NCBI GenBank assembly: GCA_024233875.1
Contig: JACKPB010000004.1
Location: 62,001 to 126,000 of the forward strand
Reading direction: 5' to 3'
From: Leptospiraceae bacterium
GTDB lineage: Bacteria > Spirochaetota > Leptospiria > Leptospirales > Leptospiraceae
DNA: 64,000 nt
The notes under the pieces were generated by a model, which was not told the DNA's origin, searched no databases, and was given only the letters and a program-made list of their open reading frames with translations. How positions within the stretch are numbered: the stretch's first letter is position 1; every line of letters starts with the position of its first letter. Both the position numbers and the translations under genes were made by a program. Positions 34,209 to 42,950 of this stretch are shown here, piece by piece.

Positions 34209-35279
34209 TCAATTTTCAATGTTTTTTTTGTATTTGTACATTTCGGAGATACTTTCTTCTTTGTACCCACCTGTTGCCGGTTCTGAATATTCTATCTCCC
34301 CATCAAATTCAGGTTCCATACCCAGGTCCCGAATCATTTCAACAGTCTGTTGTATGTCGCTTCCTTTTACATTGAGATACCCTGAAGCAAACAAGGAATT
34401 TGCAGGATAGAGAGACATAGCTTGCATGGAACGTAGGTGTCCCTCTCTTCCGGCGGCTACTCTCACTTCGGAATCCGGATTTACAAAGCGAAAGACCGAT
34501 AGGATTCTCAGACAGAGTTCCGGTGTGAGCGGATTGGGGTTTTTGATCGCATGTCCCAAAATCGGTATGAAAAAATTTACAGGAATAGATATGATTTTCA
34601 GTTCTTTGACTTTAAAAGCTATGTCTACCAGATCGGAAAGAGATTCTCCCATCCCGACGATAACACCACTGCAGAGACCCACACCTACATTGTTCATTGC
34701 TTCTATGGTTTTGACCCGATCCATAAAAGTATGTGTAGTACAGATATCTCCATAATGTGCTTCTGAAGTATTCAGATTGTGATTGTATCTATCCAATCCG
34801 GCTTCCTTCAATACCTTTGCTTTTTGTTCATCTAAAATTCCTGCAGAAAGGCATACTTTCATTCCAAGTTCATTTCGAATCCTGGAGATGGTTTGAGTGA
34901 GATTGTGGATGGACTTTTCTGTAGGGCCACGACCGGAACTGACCATGCAAAAACGATAGGCGCCATTTCTCTTTGCTTCTAAAGCTTCCTGAAAAATCTC
35001 TTCATCGGTTTTCATAGGATACTCCTGAACTCCCGAATTGGAATTTTTCCTCTGTGCGCAATAACCGCAATCTTCAGCACAATGTCCATTCTTGACATTT
35101 TCAAGAATATGAATCCTGACTTTATTTCCAAAAAACTCTTGCCTGATCTTGTAGGCTTCTCTTATGAGATCCAAAGTGGGCATAGAACCATTCAATAGGT
35201 TTAAGGCTTCTTCACGACTGATTCGGGGAGACTCGGTAGAAAATAATTTATCTTTTGTACTATCTGTTGTGGCAATCAT
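34209..35279 (-). CDS. bioB: Biotin synthase
   Basis: Radical SAM enzyme inserting sulfur into dethiobiotin. The [4Fe-4S]/SAM motif is CAEDCGYC (about residues 63-70), followed by NSGVQEYPMKTDEEI. The [2Fe-2S] ligands fit KVCLSAG, YGDICTTHT and VGLCSGVIVGMGE with the Arg in EVRVAAGREGH. Full length at 356 residues. No other bio gene is in the window. The divergent gap 35280-35459 (180 bases) separates it from the ankyrin genes. Confidence 0.97.
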   Translation of the reverse strand: MIATTDSTKDKLFSTESPRISREEALNLLNGSMPTLDLIREAYKIRQEFFGNKVRIHILENVKNGHCAEDCGYCAQRKNSNSGVQEYPMKTDEEIFQEALEAKRNGAYRFCMVSSGRGPTEKSIHNLTQTISRIRNELGMKVCLSAGILDEQKAKVLKEAGLDRYNHNLNTSEAHYGDICTTHTFMDRVKTIEAMNNVGVGLCSGVIVGMGESLSDLVDIAFKVKELKIISIPVNFFIPILGHAIKNPNPLTPELCLRILSVFRFVNPDSEVRVAAGREGHLRSMQAMSLYPANSLFASGYLNVKGSDIQQTVEMIRDLGMEPEFDGEIEYSEPATGGYKEESISEMYKYKKNIEN

Positions 35280-35459
35280 ATATGAGAAATTATTTAACCA
35301 TGAATTGTACTCAAGAAGTTTTTCTGAGTGCGATCAAAACTATTTGCCTTCTATCTCCATTCTTTTCCAAATTCATCAATCAAGATTAGAGAACAAATTG
35401 ATAAACCTCTAAGGGAGTTTGAAAAATTCACTTGCCTTCCCGATCTTGGAAGTTTCTTT

Positions 35460-36644
35460 GTGTTTCCTATGGTAAGTGTATCCCCTAAAGAAGACTTAGT
35501 TTCAGGAATCATTGCGGAAGATTTTGATAGAGTAGAGTGGGCCTTGAAAAATGGAGTCGGGACTGATTTTTTGACCCCGGAGGGAGATTCGCCCCTTCAT
35601 TTAGCCATTTTACAAAAAAATCAGAAGATTTTTGAATTGATTTTAGATCATTCTGAAAACTTGGATCAATTCACTTCAGAAGGGAAGACTCCACTCCTTC
35701 TCAGCATCGAAAAAGGTCGTTTGGAATACTTTCACCTTCTCCTGAAGAAGGGTGCCAATCCATTCTTTCCCGATGAAAAGGGCAAATCTCCTCTCGAATA
35801 TTCAGTGGAGAGCAAAGACTTTCATTTTCTCAAGGTCTTTTTTCGGGATGGGCAGAGTCCGGATTTCATCAATCAGGACAAAGAAACACTTGTGCATCTG
35901 GCTATTCGTATCAATAATGAAGGCATTTTGGGGTTCCTCCTGGAAAATGGTGCAGATCCCAATAAAGCAAATTCTAAGATGCAATATCCTATTCAAATAG
36001 CTGCAGAACTCGGTCATTGGGGCTGCATGAATTTACTCCTGGATACCGGAGTAGAACACGTAAACGAAATAGGTTCATCGGGGAAATCGCCACTTCATCT
36101 GACCTGCGAAGCAGGCAATTTAACTCTAACTAAAAAAATTCTGGAACTAGGAGCGGATCCCAATCTTACAGATTCGGAGGGGCTTACAGCTCTTTACTAC
36201 GCTTCCGGTAAAAATGATATCGAATTGGTGGAGTGTCTCCTTTCAAAGAATGCAGACCCCGCTCTTTCAGCGCTTCATCCCATTTCCAATGCCTGTGATG
36301 GGGGATCAATTTCTGTAGTGCAATTGTTTCTGGAAACAGGTATGGAACCAAATTTTGTCAATAAGAATGGAGAGCCTTTACTTTTGAGGGCCGTTCATTC
36401 TCAAAACCCCGAATTGGTGGAGCTACTCATAGACAGGGGAGCGAATATCAATCAGGGAAATAAAGAAGGTCGAACGCCTCTAATGGAAGCTGTAATTTCC
36501 AAAAACATTTCCATTGTTGAACTCCTCTTAAAAAAAGGAGCAGATAGATCCCTGAAAGACAACAGCGGATACTCTGCACTGACCTGGGCAGGAGCGGCTG
36601 ACCTGGTTGAAATCGAAAGATTGATTCGATCTTCTACGGGATAG
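35460..36644 (+). CDS. Ankyrin-repeat protein 1
   Basis: About 11 ankyrin repeats of 33 residues fill the whole protein, for example GKSPLHLTCEAGNLTLTKKI and GRTPLMEAVISKNISIVELL. No signal peptide with the chosen start. A GTG at 35460 has GGAAG 7 bases upstream; ATG at 35469 is an alternative, and the ATG at 35328 would add an unrelated Phe-rich leader. It is a paralogue of the next gene with the same domain plan and the same ending (SGYSALTWA...ADLVEIERLIR here, against a matching block next door). Probably a protein-interaction scaffold. Confidence 0.85.
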   Translation: MFPMVSVSPKEDLVSGIIAEDFDRVEWALKNGVGTDFLTPEGDSPLHLAILQKNQKIFELILDHSENLDQFTSEGKTPLLLSIEKGRLEYFHLLLKKGANPFFPDEKGKSPLEYSVESKDFHFLKVFFRDGQSPDFINQDKETLVHLAIRINNEGILGFLLENGADPNKANSKMQYPIQIAAELGHWGCMNLLLDTGVEHVNEIGSSGKSPLHLTCEAGNLTLTKKILELGADPNLTDSEGLTALYYASGKNDIELVECLLSKNADPALSALHPISNACDGGSISVVQLFLETGMEPNFVNKNGEPLLLRAVHSQNPELVELLIDRGANINQGNKEGRTPLMEAVISKNISIVELLLKKGADRSLKDNSGYSALTWAGAADLVEIERLIRSSTG

Positions 36645-36714
36645 GAACAGTTTCCGGGTTGACTCTATAATTTCTCTGTACAAAAATTCATATAAACTGA
36701 TATTGGGAGCTATA

Positions 36715-38004
36715 ATGAATGATGCAAGAGAACTAGAAGACTTACACTCGGCAATACAGATGAAAGATCTGGAGATGGTCGAGTGGAGTCTCAAGACCGG
36801 AGTCAACCTCGATCAATTTGATGAAAACAAAAACACTCCTGTTTTGTTGGCAATTAAGGTCAATCATTCCGATATTCTGAAGAGACTTCTCCATAAAGGA
36901 GCTGATCCTGATTTCCCAAACCAGGACGGTACTACGCCCCTTATTTCTGCAGTTCTCAATCGCTCAAATGAAATCATTCATATCTTACTCGAATCCGGTG
37001 CAAATCCAAATATAAAAGATTTCGATTGGAAATCTCCCATTGAGTACGCAGTCGAATTGGGTGATTTAAAAATCATCAAGTCACTTAAACAAAAAGAAAT
37101 CCAGCTGGATGAGGTCGATGTCAATGGGGACAATCTTTTGCACAAAGCCTGTCGCTTCGGACATGCAGATGTAGCCATCTACCTTTTGGAGCAGGGAGTG
37201 AGCCACCTTGTCTTGAATCGAAATCTGGAACGACCGCTCACCCTTGCAGCATCCATGCAACATGCCGAGGTTGTTTCTTTCCTCTTAAAGTACAATACAG
37301 ATCCAAATTCTAAAGATATCAAAGGCAATACTCCCCTCATCTATTCCTCTATGAAAGGAAATTTAACTATTTCTAAGTTACTCCTGGAAAAGGGAGCAGA
37401 TCCCAATATTTCCAATAACTCCGGAGAGACTGCCATCCTCTATGCCGCACGATCCTCTGATGCTGATCTTGTGAGACTTCTCTTGGAAAATGGAGCTGAA
37501 ATGGAACATTTTCAGAGACATCCTATTCTGGATGCTTGTTCCAGCGGTGCTCTTCCGGTTGTAAAGGTGTTTGTAGAATTTGGAGCAGACATCAATGTCA
37601 GGGATCATCTCGGAAATTCTACCATCTCAGAAGCAGTCTCCTCCGGAAATACTGAGGTTGTATTCTTTCTTATGACCCAGAAAGTAGATTTGGATTCTTC
37701 AGATATCAACGGAAACACTCCTATGATCCGGGCTATCATAAAAGGGGATAAGAACATCGTTACTCTCTTTTTGTTTTCCTGGGTGAATCTTGAAAAAAAG
37801 GATTCTAATGGATACTCGGCTCTAACCTGGGCCTCAGCTTCCGGTCACAAAGAAATTGAGTCCATGATTAGAAAAGAATTGGAGATCAGGAAATCCTACG
37901 CTGCTCAAATCAAAGAAGGTGAGTTTAGGGAAGTCATGGAGACGGATGTTTTGGATGAAGAAATTACAGAGCTCTTCTCTTCTCTGGAAGAGAACCCGGA
38001 TTGA
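36715..38004 (+). CDS. Ankyrin-repeat protein 2
   Basis: Tandem paralogue of the preceding gene, about 11 repeats plus a charged C-terminal tail of about 45 residues that the first copy lacks. Typical repeats are GTTPLISAVLNRSNEIIHIL and GNTPLIYSSMKGNLTISKLL. GGGAG at 36705-36709 sits 5 bases before the ATG at 36715, which decides the start over the TTG at 36703. The degenerate repeat beginning HPILDACSSGALPVVKVFVE matches HPISNACDGGSISVVQLFLE in the first copy, showing gene duplication after the repeat array formed. Confidence 0.88.
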   Translation: MNDARELEDLHSAIQMKDLEMVEWSLKTGVNLDQFDENKNTPVLLAIKVNHSDILKRLLHKGADPDFPNQDGTTPLISAVLNRSNEIIHILLESGANPNIKDFDWKSPIEYAVELGDLKIIKSLKQKEIQLDEVDVNGDNLLHKACRFGHADVAIYLLEQGVSHLVLNRNLERPLTLAASMQHAEVVSFLLKYNTDPNSKDIKGNTPLIYSSMKGNLTISKLLLEKGADPNISNNSGETAILYAARSSDADLVRLLLENGAEMEHFQRHPILDACSSGALPVVKVFVEFGADINVRDHLGNSTISEAVSSGNTEVVFFLMTQKVDLDSSDINGNTPMIRAIIKGDKNIVTLFLFSWVNLEKKDSNGYSALTWASASGHKEIESMIRKELEIRKSYAAQIKEGEFREVMETDVLDEEITELFSSLEENPD

Positions 38005-38028
38005 AAAATTTAATTCCTGAGGATATAT

Positions 38029-39636
38029 ATGAAACTAAGTTCCAAACAAACTAAATTACTATTTTGGGTAATTTTTATTCTCGCTCTAGTTCTGCGACTC
38101 TGGGGCATCCATCATGAATTGAATGACTATCATCATTTCCGCCAGACCTACACAGCTATGTTTGCGAAAAACTTTTACGAACATGGTCTGAATCTCTTCT
38201 CACCCCAGATAGATATCTTGAATTATAAAAATGTTTCCGAATTTCAAATTTACCCCTTTCTGGTGGCCATACTCTATAAAATTTTTGGCTATCATGATAT
38301 TCTGGGAAGACTTCTTTCTTTATTTTTTTCGATGGCGACAATCGGTGTTCTGTATAGATTGATAGCTTATTTACTGGATGAAATCACCGGTCTATTCGGA
38401 ATCCTCCTCTATGCCATTCTCCCGCTTTCTGTATTTTACGGAAGAGTTTTCATGCTGGAGCCCATGATGCTTTTTTTATCCGTTTCGATGATCTATACGT
38501 TTACTCTCTATCTGGATACAGAAAAAACCTCTTATTTTGCTCTGGCTGTGCTTTCCACTGCCGGAACCCTTCTGATCAAGATCCCAACAGCATACATGCT
38601 TTTTCCAATGCTGTATCTTTTGATTCGGAAACAGGGACCCGGATTTCTAATTCGACCCCGAAACTACATTTTTGGAATTCTTAGCATTCTTCCCGCTCTT
38701 TATTGGTATTTTTTGCATGCGCGTTTCTTCCCTCAGGATTCGATCGTGGACAAAGAACTCATGGGAATGTACTACAGCTCGGATGCTTGGGACTACTACA
38801 TCGCCCTCATGAAGTCATCCAAAACATGGAAATCAATTTACCTCATCAGTATTGCTGAATTTCATCTGGCAATTTCCGGCTTTCTCTTTTTTCTGGGTGG
38901 GGTCATTCTCCTCATGAAAAGGTGGAGAAATCAGTCGAATTTTCAGAAGTTTGAATACAACTCCGGGGTCTGGGTATTTTTCTACTGGTATTTGGGATTC
39001 AATGTTTTCATCCTTTCTTTCATTGCCCCCAATCTTGCACATGAATACTACCAACTCCCTATCATTCTTCCCTCTATCGGATTGGCTTCTTACTATCTGA
39101 GAAATGCGTTTGAGTATGCACTGAATATGGAAAAAGGGGGAAAGAAAACTGCCATTCTTGCAGTGAATTTCTTACTCCTTTTGGGAATTTTACCCTTTTC
39201 CCTGAATAAGATCAACAATCGTCTCCAGCAGGATACTTTTTACAATGATTTTTCCGAACAGGTCAGGAAGCTCACTTCTAAGGAAGATCTGGTCATCATT
39301 GCTGACAATACTCCCAGAACTGAAGTATTTTACTTTTCCGACCGCAAAGGGTTCCAGTTCATCATTCCGGGAGCCTTTCAGGTCTATATGGAAGGTATAG
39401 AAGAAAGCTATCAAAAGCAGTACATTCAGGAGTTGGAAGAACTCAGATCTCAGGGAGGAAAGTACTTCCTCACTCCTTATGTAGAATTGCCCGGATTTTT
39501 ACCCTGGCTTCATGCTTATTTGAGTGAAAACTATGAATGCAAACTGGGATGTGAGGTTACCCGGGAGAGATCGTTGATGAGAGACAGGACAATCCCCGGA
39601 TTCATCTACGACCTCTCTTCTCCTCTGAAGAAATAG
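38029..39636 (+). CDS. PMT/ArnT-type membrane glycosyltransferase
   Basis: About ten membrane helices with the acidic first loop typical of GT-C enzymes (HELNDYHHFRQTYTAMFAKN) and NVSEFQIYPFLVAILYKIFG, followed by a C-terminal soluble domain (about 415-535). This matches the family that uses polyprenyl-phosphate sugars to modify proteins or lipids outside the membrane. Length 535. It is 24 bases after the ankyrin gene, with an AGGA before the ATG, so cotranscription is possible. Donor and acceptor cannot be told from sequence. Confidence 0.85.
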   Translation: MKLSSKQTKLLFWVIFILALVLRLWGIHHELNDYHHFRQTYTAMFAKNFYEHGLNLFSPQIDILNYKNVSEFQIYPFLVAILYKIFGYHDILGRLLSLFFSMATIGVLYRLIAYLLDEITGLFGILLYAILPLSVFYGRVFMLEPMMLFLSVSMIYTFTLYLDTEKTSYFALAVLSTAGTLLIKIPTAYMLFPMLYLLIRKQGPGFLIRPRNYIFGILSILPALYWYFLHARFFPQDSIVDKELMGMYYSSDAWDYYIALMKSSKTWKSIYLISIAEFHLAISGFLFFLGGVILLMKRWRNQSNFQKFEYNSGVWVFFYWYLGFNVFILSFIAPNLAHEYYQLPIILPSIGLASYYLRNAFEYALNMEKGGKKTAILAVNFLLLLGILPFSLNKINNRLQQDTFYNDFSEQVRKLTSKEDLVIIADNTPRTEVFYFSDRKGFQFIIPGAFQVYMEGIEESYQKQYIQELEELRSQGGKYFLTPYVELPGFLPWLHAYLSENYECKLGCEVTRERSLMRDRTIPGFIYDLSSPLKK

Positions 39637-39651
39637 TTCCGGGAAAGAGTC

Positions 39652-39975
39652 TTATTTTTTACTGCCCTTCATCATTTGGGAATATTTGACCACACACTGA
39701 GAGTAGGCATTGCAACTGGCTCCATCCTGCTGGGACAATTTGAAGCACTCTATCACTTTGTCAGTGTGCTTGGTGCAGGACTCTGTACAACCTTTGGTGA
39801 GGAGTTTCTTTTCAGATTCGGTGGTTTTTCTCTTGTGAGTCTGTTCTGTACAGGAAATAAACTTTTTACATGCCTGAGCGCAATCATCAGCAGCAGTGAG
39901 ATTTGTCAATCCACTCAAAACTAGGATGGATAGGACTGCACCGAGCAAGGATATTTTTGTTCTTACTTTCTTCAT
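39652..39975 (-). CDS. Small Cys-rich exported protein
   Basis: 107 residues with a signal peptide (about 1-29, LGAVLSILVLSGLTNLTAA). The mature part has eight Cys arranged as CxxxC-x6-C, CxxxC-x9-C, then C-x6-C, a pattern expected to form disulfide-linked helical hairpins. It resembles the short Cys-rich exported proteins common in Leptospira. A CCTCCC/GGGAGG hairpin (39993-40008) lies just upstream of its ribosome-binding site. Function unknown; periplasmic or outer-surface location inferred. Confidence 0.75.
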   Translation of the reverse strand: MKKVRTKISLLGAVLSILVLSGLTNLTAADDCAQACKKFISCTEQTHKRKTTESEKKLLTKGCTESCTKHTDKVIECFKLSQQDGASCNAYSQCVVKYSQMMKGSKK

Positions 39976-39992
39976 TCTTTAGGTTCTCCTGG

Positions 39993-40008
39993 CCTCCCAT
40001 CGGGGAGG
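39993..40008 (-). promoter_or_regulatory. Leader hairpin of the Cys-rich protein gene
   Basis: CCTCCC-4 bases-GGGAGG, a 6-base perfect stem that in the minus-strand transcript would end just before AGGAGA and the ATG. It may affect translation; the G-rich arm is itself similar to a ribosome-binding site. Confidence 0.35.
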
Positions 40009-40127
40009 GGATTTTCTCTTCCTGTTATAGACAGTGGCAGTTTTGCGAAAAGTTCTTTTTTTTTAGGCTTTTGGTTGCCATATGAAATGAGGAATTTTTC
40101 GTTGTACACATAGATCAGAGGTTTTAT

Positions 40128-40418
40128 ATGGACATTTCGCAACTATTAATATTAATTTATGTTCTCGTTCTAGCCACTTTTGCAGGGATAGAATTGATTT
40201 CCAAAGTTCCTCCAACCCTTCACACTCCCCTTATGTCTGGATCCAATGCGATTTCGGGAGTGACTATCGTTGGAGCGATTCTTTGTACCGGAACATCGCA
40301 GGAATTAAGTTCGGTGAGTAAAATCATAGGTATGGGTGCACTCGTAATGGCTACCATCAATGTGGTAGGCGGGTATATGGTAACAGAAAGAATGCTCAAA
40401 ATGTTTAAGAAGAAATAA
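40128..40418 (+). CDS. pntAB: NAD(P) transhydrogenase, alpha subunit part 2
   Basis: The small membrane component of the three-piece proton-translocating transhydrogenase: 96 residues with three helices, including TLHTPLMSGSNAISGVTIVG, the conserved loop of this domain. AGAGG precedes the ATG. pntB follows after 2 bases. The NAD-binding component (pntAA), normally directly upstream, is not here: the upstream neighbour is the unrelated Cys-rich gene on the other strand. Confidence 0.95.
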   Translation: MDISQLLILIYVLVLATFAGIELISKVPPTLHTPLMSGSNAISGVTIVGAILCTGTSQELSSVSKIIGMGALVMATINVVGGYMVTERMLKMFKKK

Positions 40419-40420
40419 TC

Positions 40421-41818
40421 ATGAATAAAGATATAATACTACAACTCTCCTATTTATTGGCCTCTGTCCTATTTATTCTCGGGATTAAGAGAATGGGTAA
40501 AACCAGTACAGCCCGAAGTGGAAATCGATACTCCGCTCTGGCTATGCTCATTGCAATTCTGGCAACTCTGGCAAACAATAAGGTCCTAACTTTCACTGAA
40601 ATTTTGGTAGGAATCGCAATCGGTTCAGCCATAGGTGTTTTCGCGGCGATTCGCGTTCCAATGACATCCATGCCTGAAATGGTGGCTATCTTCAATGGTG
40701 TGGGTGGTCTTGCTTCCTTATTCGTTGCCCTATCAGAGTTTTGGAACAAAAACATTGAAATGTCGACCGGGCTGGATCCAATCACTCTTGCCTCTGTAGT
40801 CATGAGTATTCTCATCGGTGCAGTTACCTTTACCGGTTCCTACATAGCCTATGGAAAACTGAGTGGTACCATCTCCGGAAAAGCCATCGTCTTCACGGGA
40901 CAGCATCCTATCAATCTGATCTTATTTTTGATCGCGATTTCTTCCGGGGTGTACATGGTCCTCCATCCTACTGAGTTGATCAGTCTTTATGTTCTGGTAG
41001 GAATTTCTTTAGCCCTGGGTGTTCTCACCGTGATTCCCATCGGGGGAGCGGACATGCCTGTCGTGATTTCACTTCTGAACTCATACTCAGGGATGGCAGC
41101 CGCTGCGACCGGTTTTATTTTGAACAATAACGTTCTGGTTATCTCCGGAGCTCTCGTGGGTTCTTCCGGGATTATCTTGACAAATATCATGTGTGTGGCT
41201 ATGAACCGATCTCTCGTTAGTGTACTTCTGGGTGGATTCGGTCAGGTAGCGGGTACAGACACCGGCGCTTCTTCCGGATCCAGTATGGCTGTTAGAGAGA
41301 TAGGTGTGGAAGAAACTGCTATGCTCTTTGATAGTGCGAGTAGCGTGATTTTTGTTCCGGGATACGGGATGGCTGTGGCTCAGGCCCAGCATGTGATCAG
41401 GGAATTGACAAACAAACTGGAAGCCAAAGGTGTTTCGGTTAAATTTGCTATCCATCCGGTAGCCGGAAGGATGCCCGGGCACATGAATGTTCTCCTGGCT
41501 GAGGCTGAAGTTCCTTATGACAAATTGATAGAAATGGATGACATCAATCCTGAATTTCCAAATACAGACATCGTAATGGTGATCGGGGCCAACGATATCG
41601 TAAACCCTGCAGCGAGACACAATAAGCAGAGTCCAATCTATGGAATGCCGATTTTGAATGCAGATAAGGCAAAAACTGTCATTATCAGCAAAAGAAGTAT
41701 GGCTGCGGGATACGCTGGAATCGAAAATGAACTCTTCGGTTATCCAAATGCGTTTATGCTTTTTGGGGATGCTAAGGCAACGATCTCAAAGGTTTCTCAA
41801 GAAATCGATAATCTCTAA
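40421..41818 (+). CDS. pntB: NAD(P) transhydrogenase, beta subunit
   Basis: Membrane domain II plus the NADP-binding domain III of the proton-linked enzyme that makes NADPH from NADH. Membrane part about residues 1-270 (RVPMTSMPEMVAIFNGVGGL; IPIGGADMPVVISLLNSYSG). NADP domain with VIFVPGYGMAVAQAQH, FAIHPVAGRMPGHMNVLLAE, VMVIGANDIVNPAARH and ISKRSMAAGYAGIENELF. Full length (465). No cotranscribed downstream gene; the cysteine desulfurase ends 11 bases away on the other strand. Confidence 0.97.
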   Translation: MNKDIILQLSYLLASVLFILGIKRMGKTSTARSGNRYSALAMLIAILATLANNKVLTFTEILVGIAIGSAIGVFAAIRVPMTSMPEMVAIFNGVGGLASLFVALSEFWNKNIEMSTGLDPITLASVVMSILIGAVTFTGSYIAYGKLSGTISGKAIVFTGQHPINLILFLIAISSGVYMVLHPTELISLYVLVGISLALGVLTVIPIGGADMPVVISLLNSYSGMAAAATGFILNNNVLVISGALVGSSGIILTNIMCVAMNRSLVSVLLGGFGQVAGTDTGASSGSSMAVREIGVEETAMLFDSASSVIFVPGYGMAVAQAQHVIRELTNKLEAKGVSVKFAIHPVAGRMPGHMNVLLAEAEVPYDKLIEMDDINPEFPNTDIVMVIGANDIVNPAARHNKQSPIYGMPILNADKAKTVIISKRSMAAGYAGIENELFGYPNAFMLFGDAKATISKVSQEIDNL

Positions 41819-41828
41819 AATACTAAAT

Positions 41829-42950
41829 CTATCCAAGAGCCTTTAGGGTTCTTGGAATTTCTTCAATTAGGCATTGAATTTCTATCGGATCGGTAAAATA
41901 TCCGGTAGAGATTCGAATCGCCTTCAAAGCTTCTTCTTCCGAATATCCCATATTTAACAAAGACATAGATGGTTCTCTGACTCTTGATTTGCAGGAAGAA
42001 CCTGTGGATACAACGATCCCTTTTTCTTCCATACCCATCATAAAAAAATCTACTTCTTCAATTGGCAGTAGAGCAAAGCTGGTGGAGGGTAGTCTGGGAG
42101 AATTCTCTCCAATGATCAAAGCGGAGTTCTCCAGTAGTGTGGATTCAATTTTTAACTGAAAGGATTTCAATCTTGAGTTTTTTTCCGTGAGCGCGGATTC
42201 CTGAAGCAGAGATACTTCCTTCAAAGCGGCAATCGCCATTGTGTTTTCCGTTCCCGCCCGATTTCCATTTTCCTGATTCCCTCCGATATAGAGTTTAAAA
42301 TCGGATCTCCAATCCTCGGGAATGTAGGTCACTGCTGAACCCATTCCGGCTCCAATTTTATGCCCGGAGAAGGTAAATGCATCCAGATAGGTATAGTCTA
42401 TAGGAATTTTTCCAAAAGCCTGCATCAGATCAGAGAGAAAAGGCATCCCATAGGTCTCAGTCATTTTCCAGATTTCATGATAGGGTTGAATGATTCCTGT
42501 TTCATTGGCTACTGCCAGTACTGTTACAGGATGGGGGTCCCGATTCAGGGAGGTTTCTAAAAAATTTAGATCGACCAATCCTGAACGATCAGTAGGAATG
42601 AGAATGGGTTCCAGGTTGTGGATTTCGAGAGCACCGTACAGACTGGAGTGTTCAAACGGAGAGACATAGATTTTTCCGGTATTGTAGCGGGAGTGTTTGA
42701 GGTGACCGATCAGGAAGTGGTTGGCCTCAGTTCCGGTGCTGGAAAAAATAAAACCGGATTTGTTCTTTCCTGAAAGAGAGGCAAGATAGGATCTGGTCTC
42801 TTCAATCTTGCCCTGTCTGGTGAGAGAAAATCTTGTCGCCCCTGAGGGATTGTAAAAATTCGAAAAGTACTCTTCCTGGATTTTCCTTAAGATGTCTACA
42901 AACGGAGGGTGGGTAGCGTTGTAATCGAAGTACTTTACTCCTTCAGTCAT
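41829..42950 (-). CDS. Cysteine desulfurase (NifS/IscS family)
   Basis: PLP enzyme releasing sulfur from cysteine. Fold marks: YFDYNATHPPF, FSSTGTEANHFLIGHL, the PLP Lys in DAFTFSGHKIGAGMG, GGNQENGNRAGTENTMAIAA, and the catalytic Cys loop VSTGSSCKSR, then IRISTGYFT. It is 373 residues, like the NifS/SufS-independent group used for Fe-S clusters or tRNA thiolation. No iscU or other cluster gene is beside it, so the sulfur acceptor is unknown. It overlaps the upstream gene by 8 bases. Confidence 0.92.
   Translation of the reverse strand: MTEGVKYFDYNATHPPFVDILRKIQEEYFSNFYNPSGATRFSLTRQGKIEETRSYLASLSGKNKSGFIFSSTGTEANHFLIGHLKHSRYNTGKIYVSPFEHSSLYGALEIHNLEPILIPTDRSGLVDLNFLETSLNRDPHPVTVLAVANETGIIQPYHEIWKMTETYGMPFLSDLMQAFGKIPIDYTYLDAFTFSGHKIGAGMGSAVTYIPEDWRSDFKLYIGGNQENGNRAGTENTMAIAALKEVSLLQESALTEKNSRLKSFQLKIESTLLENSALIIGENSPRLPSTSFALLPIEEVDFFMMGMEEKGIVVSTGSSCKSRVREPSMSLLNMGYSEEEALKAIRISTGYFTDPIEIQCLIEEIPRTLKALG

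Noticed and set aside
35328..35459. N-terminal leader of the first ankyrin protein from ATG 35328
   Set aside because: The leader has no ankyrin character, is Phe/Ser-rich, and a better-spaced GTG lies at 35460.
36645..36714. TTGACT at 36659 as promoter for the second ankyrin gene
   Set aside because: No convincing -10 at proper distance; only 70 bases separate the paralogues, so read-through is equally likely.
41087..41620. 177-codon minus-strand open frame
   Set aside because: Antisense to pntB, no ribosome-binding site, low-complexity Ser/His composition; shadow of a strongly conserved gene.
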